Of a DNA stretch of 64,000 bases, positions 56,630-64,000 are shown in pieces. Positions within the stretch are counted from its first letter, which is position 1; every line of letters starts with the position of its first letter. A program made the position numbers and the translations under genes. This stretch comes from Hyphomicrobiales bacterium (GTDB lineage Bacteria > Pseudomonadota > Alphaproteobacteria > Rhizobiales > Rhizobiaceae): positions 526,726 to 590,725 of the forward strand of contig UCHD01000004.1 in the NCBI GenBank assembly GCA_900472175.1, read 5' to 3'. Below the pieces are notes generated by a model. The model did no database searches and was not told where the DNA came from. It saw only the letters and a list, made by a program, of their open reading frames with translations.

Positions 56630-57010
56630 ATGAGCCTTGATACGACTGAAGACAAGATCGACGTCCGGGAGGGGATCGTTCACTCCGCCATTCCTGCTGA
56701 TGAACTGGCGCGTCTGAGCGACGACATCATTTCCGCGCTGAAGACCGTCTACGACCCGGAAATTCCTTCGGATATCTTCGAACTCGGGCTGATCTACAAG
56801 ATCGATATCGAAGACGACCGCATGGTCAAGATCGCCATGACCTTGACGGCACCCGGCTGCCCTGTGGCGGGCGAAATGCCCGGCTGGGTGGAAAATGCCG
56901 TTGGTGCGGTCGAGGGAGTGTCTGGCGTCGAGGTTTCGATGACGTTTGATCCGCCATGGACGCCGGACCGCATGTCGGAAGAGGCGCAGGTTGCGGTCGG
57001 CTGGTACTAA
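56630..57010 (+). CDS. sufT: SufT/DUF59 (MIP18-like) protein
   Basis: A 126-residue DUF59 protein. ISALKTVYDPEIPSDIFELGLIYKIDIEDD and MTLTAPGCPVAGEMPGW are the family core with the conserved Cys. DUF59 proteins help mature or deliver Fe-S clusters under high demand. ATG 56630 was chosen because AAGGA is 9 bases away; ATG 56624 is 3 bases from it. In the Agrobacterium naming it corresponds to sufX. Confidence 0.93.
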   Translation: MSLDTTEDKIDVREGIVHSAIPADELARLSDDIISALKTVYDPEIPSDIFELGLIYKIDIEDDRMVKIAMTLTAPGCPVAGEMPGWVENAVGAVEGVSGVEVSMTFDPPWTPDRMSEEAQVAVGWY

Positions 57011-57100
57011 CAGCGTATTGATCCCTTAACCGCCGCGCATTACATTCTGGACTCGGAAAGCATCAGGCCTTGAACCTGATGGCTACAAGGAGAACGGCCC

Positions 57101-57493
57101 ATGGGCTTTGCAGTCATGAGTTTGAGCGATGCGGCGGCAGGCCGCGTCAAGGCGATCGTCGACAATGCCGGCGGTGACGCCCAGGGCATTCGCGTCGGGA
57201 TCAAAAAGGGCGGCTGTGCCGGCATGGAATATGCCATCGAGATGGTGACCGCGCCGAACCCGAAGGACGATCTGGTCGAACATCAAGGCGCCAAGGTCTG
57301 GGTCGCACCGGAAGCCGTGCTTTACCTGCTCGGGACCCGGATGGATTTCGAAGTCACCACGCTGCGCTCGGGCTTTACCTTCAACAATCCGAACCAGACA
57401 TCGGCCTGCGGCTGCGGCGAATCCGTCGAGCTGAAACCCGCTGATCTTGCCGCCCTCGCGGCAAAGGGTGATGCGGTGGTTCGTGCCAGCTAA
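57101..57493 (+). CDS. sufA: A-type Fe-S carrier SufA
   Basis: A 130-residue A-type carrier protein. The three cluster-binding Cys are all present: Cys39 in KKGGCAGMEY and Cys103/Cys105 in TSACGCGES. Such proteins move clusters from the scaffold to apo-enzymes. ATG 57101 has AAGGAGAACGG upstream. Last gene of the suf operon, 90 bases after sufT and followed by a strong terminator. Confidence 0.96.
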   Translation: MGFAVMSLSDAAAGRVKAIVDNAGGDAQGIRVGIKKGGCAGMEYAIEMVTAPNPKDDLVEHQGAKVWVAPEAVLYLLGTRMDFEVTTLRSGFTFNNPNQTSACGCGESVELKPADLAALAAKGDAVVRAS

Positions 57494-57537
57494 GTAGTCT
57501 GGCGCCGGGCGCACGGCGCCCTATCCGAAATTTCACG

Positions 57538-57567
57538 AAGAGACTGGTTTTCGCCAGTCTCTTTTTC
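57538..57567 (+). terminator. Terminator of the suf operon
   Basis: AAGAGACTGG, loop TTTTCG, CCAGTCTCTT then TTTCTGTTTTT: perfect 8-10-base stem with T-run. Confidence 0.93.
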
Positions 57568-57615
57568 TGTTTTTATGCTCATATAAGCATGGGGCGGAGC
57601 GTGACCGAATAAGTG

Positions 57616-59481
57616 ATGACGGCGGCGCAGACAGATTTCGTTCAAGCGATCTATGATGTTTTTCCTTCTCCCGTCATCTTCGTCGATGCCGATCGTATTA
57701 TTGTGTCGGTCAACGATGCCACCATCGAGCAGTTTGGCTATGCGGCCGATGAACTGATCGGCGGTTCCGTGCATCGTCTCTATGCCAGCCAGCACGACTT
57801 TGAAGCTGCGCTTTGCCAAAGTATCGAAGGATCGGGACAAGCGCGATTTTCCGAAGGAATCTACCGCTACCGCCGCAGCAACGGCACGGTGTTCAAGGCC
57901 CGGCTGCGGGTCACGCCGGTTGTCGATGCTAACGGCGTACAGCAGGGCTATGCGGGTATCGTCCATGATATTTCCGAGTATCTGGCGCTTGACCGCGAGC
58001 GCCGGAAAGCCGGTGAAATCCTCGATACTGCGTTGCAGGCCATTCCGGAAGGGTTTGCAATCTTTGACAGGGACGAGCGGCTGATCGTCTACAACGATGC
58101 CTACAAGCAGATTTGTGGCGCTGCAGGATCGCGCCTGAAAATCGGCATGACCGCCGAAGAGATCATGACCGCCGTCTATGAAGTGGGATACTATCCCGAT
58201 GCCCCTGTCGGATCACCCCAGGCGACGGCGTGGCTGGAGAGCCGCCTGCGGGCCTTCCGTGATCCGGGCGGCGACAACCAGATCTTTGAATATGGCGACG
58301 GGCGCTGGCTGCGCATCGAGGATTTGAAGACGCCGGATGGCAATACCGTTGCACTTCGCATCGATGTCACGGACTTGAAGCGGGCTGAAATCGCGCTGGA
58401 TCGGCAAAGGCTCGAATATTACACACTGGTGCAGAATATTCCCGACTTCATCTGCCGTCTTTCCCGCGACCTCAAGTACACGTTCGTCAACGATCAATAT
58501 GCGCGCTTCATCGGTCTGCCGCCTGATAATCTGACGGGGAAATCGCTTCTCGATTTCGTCCCGGACAGGGATCGGGAGCGGGTGGTCAGCACGTTAAAAA
58601 ACCTGTCCGTCGAGGCGCCGCTCGCTGCGCGGGAACAGCATCGAAAACTGCCGGATGGTGGCGATCTTTGGCTGTTCTGGTCGAACATTGCGGTCTTTGA
58701 CGGCGGCGAACTGGCAGAATATGTCACTGTTGGCCGGGATATCACCGAACTGAAACAGCAGCAGCAACGCATCGCCCGGCAGAGCGCGGAATTGCAACGC
58801 AAGAACGACGCCCTCAACCAGTTCACCGGAACGGTATCGCATGACCTGAAAGCGCCGCTGCGACACATGTCGATGTTTTCGGAGATGATCGTCGAGGATG
58901 TGGCCAGCGGCAATATCGAGGAAGTGCCCGTCTATGCCGGTCACCTGCACCAGAGCGCGCGGCGGATGGACCAGTTGATCGACAGCCTTCTGGAATACGC
59001 GCAGATTGCCGATGAGATCGGTACATGGCAGGTGGTCCCTATGGCCGAGGTCATGTCCGATGCCATTCTCAATCTCGACAGTTTCATTCGCGACGCCGGT
59101 GCCAGTTTCGAATTCGCGCTATTGCCACAGGTGAAGGGCGATCCTGAACTGCTGAAGCGCCTGTGTCAGAATCTGATCGGGAACGCCGTCAAATACCGCA
59201 GGCCCAATGTGAAACCGTTCATCCGGATTTACGCCGAGCGTCAGGAGGGCTGCGTCCGCATCTGTTTTGAGGACAACGGTATCGGTATCGACCCAAAATT
59301 CGCCAGGAGAATTTTCGACGTCTTCCAGCGGCTGCACCGGGACGAAACCATCTATCAGGGAACCGGCATCGGTCTGGCTTTGGCGAAACGGATTGCCGAG
59401 AGCCACGGCGGATCGATCGAACTTGATACGACATTCACGCAAGGTGCGCGCTTCGTCCTGCTGCTTCCGGAGATGATGTAA
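57616..59481 (+). CDS. Cytosolic PAS sensor histidine kinase
   Basis: A 621-residue kinase without membrane helices: three PAS domains (about 8-125, 130-255, 265-390), a short coil (QQQQRIARQSAELQRK), HisKA with His409 in VSHDLKAPLRHM, and an ATPase domain with N-box NLIGNAVKY (about 523), DNGIGID and GTGIGLALAK. The PAS2 sensor resembles PAS_7. It resembles bacteriophytochrome-like kinases in architecture but lacks a GAF/PHY. No response regulator adjoins; the partner is unknown. GTG 57613/ATG 57616 are the possible starts. Confidence 0.92.
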   Translation: MTAAQTDFVQAIYDVFPSPVIFVDADRIIVSVNDATIEQFGYAADELIGGSVHRLYASQHDFEAALCQSIEGSGQARFSEGIYRYRRSNGTVFKARLRVTPVVDANGVQQGYAGIVHDISEYLALDRERRKAGEILDTALQAIPEGFAIFDRDERLIVYNDAYKQICGAAGSRLKIGMTAEEIMTAVYEVGYYPDAPVGSPQATAWLESRLRAFRDPGGDNQIFEYGDGRWLRIEDLKTPDGNTVALRIDVTDLKRAEIALDRQRLEYYTLVQNIPDFICRLSRDLKYTFVNDQYARFIGLPPDNLTGKSLLDFVPDRDRERVVSTLKNLSVEAPLAAREQHRKLPDGGDLWLFWSNIAVFDGGELAEYVTVGRDITELKQQQQRIARQSAELQRKNDALNQFTGTVSHDLKAPLRHMSMFSEMIVEDVASGNIEEVPVYAGHLHQSARRMDQLIDSLLEYAQIADEIGTWQVVPMAEVMSDAILNLDSFIRDAGASFEFALLPQVKGDPELLKRLCQNLIGNAVKYRRPNVKPFIRIYAERQEGCVRICFEDNGIGIDPKFARRIFDVFQRLHRDETIYQGTGIGLALAKRIAESHGGSIELDTTFTQGARFVLLLPEMM

Positions 59482-59537
59482 TCTCAGGCAAATTAGGACG
59501 TGGGCGAACGTCGGTTCACCGGGACGGCATTATGAAA

Positions 59538-59570
59538 AAAGGGGCGCATCGAGCGCCCCTTTCTGTTTTT
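59538..59570. terminator. Bidirectional terminator between kinase and gcvP
   Basis: AAAAGGGGCGC, loop ATCGA, GCGCCCCTTTCTGTTTTT: 7-base GC stem with A- and T-tracts each side. Confidence 0.88.
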
Positions 59571-59571
59571 G

Positions 59572-62436
59572 CTATTCTGCCGCCTCGGCATAATCTTCCA
59601 GCGGCGGGCAGGTGCAGACCAGGTTGCGGTCGCCAAAGACATTGTCGACCCGGTTGACCGGCGACCAGTATTTGTCGACGCGGAAGGCGCCCGGCGGGTA
59701 GCAGGCCTGCTCGCGCGAATAGGGGCGATCCCATTCGCCGACAAGGTCTTCGACCGTATGCGGTGCGTTCTTCAGCGGGTTGTTCGTCCGATCCATCTTG
59801 CCGTCTTCGATCGCCTGCGCTTCGGCGCGGATGGCAAGCATAGCTTCGCAGAAGCGATCGAGTTCGGCCTTGGTTTCCGATTCCGTCGGCTCGATCATCA
59901 GCGTACCGGCCACCGGCCAGCTCATGGTCGGGGCGTGGAAGCCGCAGTCGATCAGGCGCTTGGCCACGTCATCAACGGTGACGCCGGCGCTGTCGACCAG
60001 CGGACGGGTATCGATGATGCACTCATGCGCGACACGACCCTTGGCCGACTTGTAGAGGACATCGTAGGCGCCCTTCAGCCGGGCCGCGATGTAGTTGGCG
60101 TTGAGGATCGCCACCTTGGTCGCCTGCGTCAGCCCTTCGCCGCCCATCATCAGGCAGTAGCTCCAGGAGATCGGCAGGATCGATGCCGAGCCGAACGGAG
60201 CAGCCGAAACTGCACCATCGCCGCCATCGGTTTCCGGATGACCGGGCAGGTAAGGGGCGAGATGCGCCTTGACGCCGATCGGCCCCATGCCCGGACCGCC
60301 GCCGCCATGCGGAATGCAGAAGGTCTTGTGCAGGTTGAGGTGGCTGACATCGCCACCGATATCGCCGGGGCGGGCAAGGCCGACCATGGCGTTCATGTTG
60401 GCGCCGTCGATATAGACCTGACCGCCATGCTTGTGGACGATGTCGCAGATGTCGCGGACATTTTCCTCGAACACGCCGTGGGTCGATGGGTAGGTGATCA
60501 TGCAGCAAGAGAGGTTTGCGGCATGCTGTTCGGCCTTCGCATGGAAATCGTCCATGTCGATATCGCCGTTGTCGCTGACCTTGACGACGACCACCTTCAT
60601 GCCGACCATCTGGGCGGAAGCCGGGTTGGTGCCATGCGCCGATGTCGGGATCAGGCAGACATCACGATGATCGTTGCCGTTGGCGCGGTGATAGGCACGA
60701 ATGGTCAGAAGTCCGGCATATTCGCCCTGTGCACCCGAATTCGGCTGCATCGAGACCGCGTCATAACCGGTGATCTGGCAGAGTTTCTGCGACAGATCCG
60801 TGATCATGTGACGATACCCTTCGGCCTGATCGGCCGGCACGAAGGGATGGATTTCGGAAAATTCCGGCCAGGTGATCGGCAACATCTCGGCTGTTGCATT
60901 CAGCTTCATCGTGCAGGAGCCGAGCGGGATCATCGAGCGGTCGAGCGCCAGGTCCCGGTCCGACAGCCGGCGGATGTAGCGGGTCATCTCGCTTTCCGCG
61001 CGGTTCATGTGGAAGATCGGATGCGTCAGGTATTCACTGGTGCGCAGCAGGGTTTCGGGCAGGCGATAACCCGCGTCGAAATCCTCGACCTTGAAATCAC
61101 CACCAAACGCACGCCAGACGGCTTCCAGCGTCACCGGGCGCGAACGCTCGTCAAGGCTGATGCCGATCTTGGTGGTGCCGATGCGGCGCAGGTTGACTTC
61201 TTCGCCCACGGCGGTCTTCAGGATGATGCCCTGCAGCTTGCCGACGTCGACGGTCACCGTGTCGAAGAACACATCCGGCTCGACCGTGTAGCCGAGCTTT
61301 TCGAGGCCGAGTGCCAGAAGAACGGCCTTCTGGTGGACGCTCTGGGCGATCGCCTTGATACCCTTGGGACCATGGAAGACGGCATACATCGAGGCCATGA
61401 CGGCAAGCAGCACCTGCGCGGTGCAGATGTTCGATGTCGCCTTTTCGCGGCGGATATGCTGTTCGCGGGTCTGCAGCGACAGGCGGTAGGCACGGTTGCC
61501 GCGGCTATCCTGCGACACGCCGACCAGACGGCCGGGCATCGAGCGCTTGTAGGCGTCCTTGACGGCCATGTAAGCCGCATGCGGGCCACCGTAACCGACC
61601 GGTACGCCAAAACGCTGGGTGCAGCCGATGGCGATGTCGGCGCCCATTTCGCCAGGGGATTTCAGAAGCGCCAGTGCCAACGGATCGGCAGCGACCGTGG
61701 CGATTGCACCCGTCTGGTGCAGTCGCGCAATCAGGCCGGTGAAATCGTGCACATGACCATAGGTGCCCGGATACTGGAAGATCGCACCGAAGACATCGAC
61801 CGGATCGAGATCGGTGAACGGGTTGCCGATGACGATCGACCAGCCGAGTGGCTGGGCGCGCGTCTTCAGCAACGCAATGGTCTGCGGGTGGCAGTTCTCA
61901 TCGACGAAGAAGGCCTTGGCCTTCGATTTTGCGACGCGTTCGGCCATGGCCATGGCTTCGGCGGCGGCCGTTGCCTCATCGAGCAGCGAGGCATTGGCGA
62001 CATCGAGACCGGTCAGGTCGCAGACCATCGTCTGGTAGTTCAGCAGAGCCTCGAGGCGGCCCTGGCTGATTTCCGGCTGGTAAGGCGTGTAGGCCGTGTA
62101 CCAGGCGGGGTTTTCCAGGATGTTGCGTTGGATGACCGGCGGTGTGATCGTGCCGTAGTAGCCCTGGCCGATCAGCGACACGAGCTTCTTGTTGAGGTTT
62201 GCCGTTTCGCGCATCTTGTCGAGCGCTTCACGCTCGGTCATTGCGGCGCCCCAGGCGAGTGGGGACTTCTGGCGGATCGACGGCGGAACGGTGTCGTCGA
62301 TCATGGCGTCGAGGCTCGGATAGCCGACGACCTTGAGCATCGCCGTCATTTCATCGGGCGAGGGGCCGATATGACGCCGGTTGGCGAAGTCATACGGCTT
62401 GTAGTCGGTAAAGGTGAAATCCTTCGTCATGCTCAT
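59572..62436 (-). CDS. gcvP: Glycine decarboxylase (P-protein)
   Basis: A 954-residue fused-type P-protein that decarboxylates glycine and passes the aminomethyl group to the GcvH lipoyl arm. The PLP Lys704 is in [19 protein letters not shown], and [14 protein letters not shown] and [11 protein letters not shown] are typical. Its start overlaps the gcvH stop by one base. The last gene of gcvT-gcvH-gcvP; glycine cleavage feeds 5,10-methylene-THF to purine and serine synthesis. Confidence 0.98.
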   Translation of the reverse strand: MSMTKDFTFTDYKPYDFANRRHIGPSPDEMTAMLKVVGYPSLDAMIDDTVPPSIRQKSPLAWGAAMTEREALDKMRETANLNKKLVSLIGQGYYGTITPPVIQRNILENPAWYTAYTPYQPEISQGRLEALLNYQTMVCDLTGLDVANASLLDEATAAAEAMAMAERVAKSKAKAFFVDENCHPQTIALLKTRAQPLGWSIVIGNPFTDLDPVDVFGAIFQYPGTYGHVHDFTGLIARLHQTGAIATVAADPLALALLKSPGEMGADIAIGCTQRFGVPVGYGGPHAAYMAVKDAYKRSMPGRLVGVSQDSRGNRAYRLSLQTREQHIRREKATSNICTAQVLLAVMASMYAVFHGPKGIKAIAQSVHQKAVLLALGLEKLGYTVEPDVFFDTVTVDVGKLQGIILKTAVGEEVNLRRIGTTKIGISLDERSRPVTLEAVWRAFGGDFKVEDFDAGYRLPETLLRTSEYLTHPIFHMNRAESEMTRYIRRLSDRDLALDRSMIPLGSCTMKLNATAEMLPITWPEFSEIHPFVPADQAEGYRHMITDLSQKLCQITGYDAVSMQPNSGAQGEYAGLLTIRAYHRANGNDHRDVCLIPTSAHGTNPASAQMVGMKVVVVKVSDNGDIDMDDFHAKAEQHAANLSCCMITYPSTHGVFEENVRDICDIVHKHGGQVYIDGANMNAMVGLARPGDIGGDVSHLNLHKTFCIPHGGGGPGMGPIGVKAHLAPYLPGHPETDGGDGAVSAAPFGSASILPISWSYCLMMGGEGLTQATKVAILNANYIAARLKGAYDVLYKSAKGRVAHECIIDTRPLVDSAGVTVDDVAKRLIDCGFHAPTMSWPVAGTLMIEPTESETKAELDRFCEAMLAIRAEAQAIEDGKMDRTNNPLKNAPHTVEDLVGEWDRPYSREQACYPPGAFRVDKYWSPVNRVDNVFGDRNLVCTCPPLEDYAEAAE

Positions 62437-62798
62437 CAGGCGATAAGCTCCTTGTAAGCGGCTTCGTCGAGAAGGGCGTCGACGGCCGACGGGTCGGAGA
62501 GTTTCAGCTTGAAGAACCAGCCGGCGCCCTGCGGGTCGCTGTTGACCAGAGCCGGATCATCGACGATGGCCTGGTTGCTTTCGACGATCTCGCCATCAAG
62601 TGGACAATAGACGTCGGAGGCTGCCTTGACGGATTCGACGGTGGCTGCGGTTGCGCCCTTGTCGAGCGCGGTGCCGGATTCCGGCAATTCCACGAAGACG
62701 AGGTCGCCGAGCTGCTCGGCGGCATGGGCGGTAATGCCGACGGTTGCGATATCACCCTCGATTTTCAGCCATTCGTGTTCATCGGTAAATTTCAGCAT
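62436..62798 (-). CDS. gcvH: Glycine cleavage H protein
   Basis: A 120-residue lipoyl carrier. The lipoylated Lys58 is in [31 protein letters not shown] and [11 protein letters not shown] are standard. It lies 15 bases after gcvT; one-base overlap with gcvP. Lipoylation requires LipA/LipB, not in the window. Confidence 0.98.
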   Translation of the reverse strand: MLKFTDEHEWLKIEGDIATVGITAHAAEQLGDLVFVELPESGTALDKGATAATVESVKAASDVYCPLDGEIVESNQAIVDDPALVNSDPQGAGWFFKLKLSDPSAVDALLDEAAYKELIA

Positions 62799-62813
62799 GG
62801 GTTCAGCTCCTGA

Positions 62814-63953
62814 TCAGCGTTTGTAGGTCGGGGTAACGAAGGGAAGGGCGGACACGGTGATCGGCAGATATTTGCCCCGTACCTCCGCGAAAAGTTTTGT
62901 GCCATTGGCGGTATGGGCCTTGTCGACATAGCCCATGGCGACCGGATGATCGGCACTCGGGCCAAAGCCACCTGATGTAACGGTGCCAGCCGGTACCTTG
63001 CCTTCAGCATCGGCAAACAGTGGCGCACCGCCACGAACCGGCGCCTTGCCTTCCGGCTTCAGACCAACACGGCGGCGGCCGGCACCTTCGGCGAACTGGC
63101 CAAGAATGACGTGGGCGCCGGGGAAACCGCCTTCGCGAGCGCCACCGGCGCGGCGTGCCTTCTGCATGGCCCATTCGAGGCCAGCCTCGACCGGCGTTGT
63201 GGTCGTGTCGATGTCATTTCCGTAGAGACAAAGGCCTGCCTCGAGGCGCAGGGAATCGCGGGCGCCAAGGCCGATCGGCATGACATCGGGATGTTCGAGA
63301 ATCCGGCGCGTCACGTCTTCGGCAGAGGCCGCCGGGATCGAGATTTCAAAACCGTCCTCGCCGGTGTACCCGGAGCGCGAGATGATGCAGGGAACGTCGT
63401 GCAGGGCGGCTTCCGCCACATCCATGAAGCGCATGGTGGCGATATCGGCCCAGAGTTCGGCGAGCACGGATTCGGCGCGCGGCCCCTGCAATGCGATCAG
63501 CGCGCGGTCATCCAGAAGGGTCAGTTCGCAGGTGTCGCCGAGATGCTTTTGCAGATGGGCGAAATCGGCTTCCTTGCAGGACGCATTGACGACGAGGAAG
63601 AGGTGATCGCCGCGATTGGCAACCATCAGGTCGTCGAGGATATGGCCGTCATTATCGGTAAACAGCGCATAGCGCTGACGGCCTTCGGCAAGACCCAGCA
63701 CATCGACCGGTACCAGCTTTTCGAGTGCCAGCGCGGCATCTTCGATCCGGCCGGACTTTGGCCGCAGGATGACCTGTCCCATATGTGAGACATCGAAAAG
63801 GCCGGCGGCGGAGCGGGTGTGAAGGTGCTCCTTCAGCACGCCGGCGGGATATTGCACCGGCATGTCGTAGCCGGCAAACGGCACCATGCGGGCGCCAAGC
63901 GACACGTGCAACGCATGCAGCGGCGTCTGTTTCAAAGGGGAATCTGTGTTCAA
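62814..63953 (-). CDS. gcvT: Aminomethyltransferase (T-protein)
   Basis: A 379-residue GcvT that transfers the aminomethyl carbon to tetrahydrofolate. HVSLGARMVPFAGYDMPVQYP opens the fold; FDVSHMGQ, SRSGYTGEDGFEI and ARDSLRLEAGLCLYGNDI (folate-binding) follow. It starts with TTG 63953, supported by CTGGAGG six bases upstream; the second TTG would truncate the conserved N-terminus. First gene of the gcv operon; any glycine riboswitch would lie beyond the window. Confidence 0.97.
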   Translation of the reverse strand: MNTDSPLKQTPLHALHVSLGARMVPFAGYDMPVQYPAGVLKEHLHTRSAAGLFDVSHMGQVILRPKSGRIEDAALALEKLVPVDVLGLAEGRQRYALFTDNDGHILDDLMVANRGDHLFLVVNASCKEADFAHLQKHLGDTCELTLLDDRALIALQGPRAESVLAELWADIATMRFMDVAEAALHDVPCIISRSGYTGEDGFEISIPAASAEDVTRRILEHPDVMPIGLGARDSLRLEAGLCLYGNDIDTTTTPVEAGLEWAMQKARRAGGAREGGFPGAHVILGQFAEGAGRRRVGLKPEGKAPVRGGAPLFADAEGKVPAGTVTSGGFGPSADHPVAMGYVDKAHTANGTKLFAEVRGKYLPITVSALPFVTPTYKR

Positions 63954-64000
63954 GTCCGGCCTCCAGGTCTGGCGCGACGCGCCGGCTCATCTCCACGGCG

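Noticed and set aside
59569-62457. A 962-codon open frame opposite gcvP on the plus strand
   Set aside because: It mirrors gcvP codon by codon; high-GC codon bias commonly leaves the antisense frame open. Its translation is His/Asp/Arg-rich with no domain, and gcvP is certain.
63954-64000. Glycine riboswitch upstream of gcvT
   Set aside because: Only 47 bases of the upstream region are in the window, too few to show the aptamer.

Overview
The window looks like a chromosomal segment of an alphaproteobacterium of the Rhizobiaceae (Rhizobium/Agrobacterium clade). The evidence is GC-rich codon use, the small-type PurL working with separate PurS and PurQ, a zeta-type F1-ATPase inhibitor (DUF1476), a PmtA-type phospholipid methyltransferase, and a suf operon with two cysteine desulfurases whose promoter carries RirA-type (TGA-N9-TCA) and Irr-type (TTTAGAA-N3-TTCAAAA) iron boxes. 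I see no rRNA, tRNA, insertion sequence, prophage or CRISPR array. Genes are dense and mostly housekeeping.

Layout. 1-2.0 kb: the end of a HerA-like ATPase, then a divergent cupin/MarR pair sharing two operators. 2.2-5.7 kb: rpsD, glutaminase, ttcA and an inositol-monophosphatase-family gene. 5.7-7.8 kb: an SDR gene, a Crp/Fnr regulator and a phospholipid N-methyltransferase, with two TTAACC-N2-GGTTAA palindromes bracketing the regulator. 7.8-10.4 kb: tandem Bcr/CflA-type efflux pumps. 10.8-19.1 kb: purine synthesis (purC, purS, purQ, purL) with bolA and grxD downstream, interrupted by a MocR regulator, a DUF1127 gene, an ArsC-like gene and a lipoprotein. 19.3-24.4 kb: the ATPase inhibitor, a PAS-GGDEF-EAL protein, a hydrolase, a DUF2189 membrane protein and a PilZ protein. 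24.5-30.0 kb: an orphan amino-acid-binding protein, a P1-family peptidase, rpe, two envelope proteins and purB. 30.2-35.9 kb: flavin reductase, then a CoxD/CoxE/XdhC/MoeA-MocA maturation operon for molybdenum hydroxylases without any structural enzyme in view, and TfoX. 35.9-41.2 kb: Nudix, DEAD-box helicase, M23 peptidase, DUF455 and Bcp. 41.2-50.2 kb: a giant AsmA-like protein, tyrS, anmK, a membrane diguanylate cyclase, a free-standing DnaB-core-like ATPase and a hydrolase. 50.3-57.5 kb: the suf operon. 57.6-59.5 kb: an orphan PAS histidine kinase. 59.6-64 kb: gcvT-gcvH-gcvP (the upstream control region lies beyond the window).

How it fits together. Most genes form three functional blocks: purine synthesis, Fe-S cluster assembly under iron control, and glycine cleavage (feeding one-carbon units to purine synthesis). 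GrxD and BolA beside purL tie Fe-S handling to PurL/PurF-type metabolism. Three c-di-GMP proteins (GGDEF-EAL, PilZ, GGDEF) are scattered. No overtly novel defence or mobile system is visible. The most distinctive signals are regulatory: the Crp/SDR/PmtA palindromes, the MarR and MocR operators, and the double iron box at suf. Next are the orphan molybdoenzyme maturation operon and the solitary DnaB-like ATPase. All calls are from reading the sequence; no database search was run.
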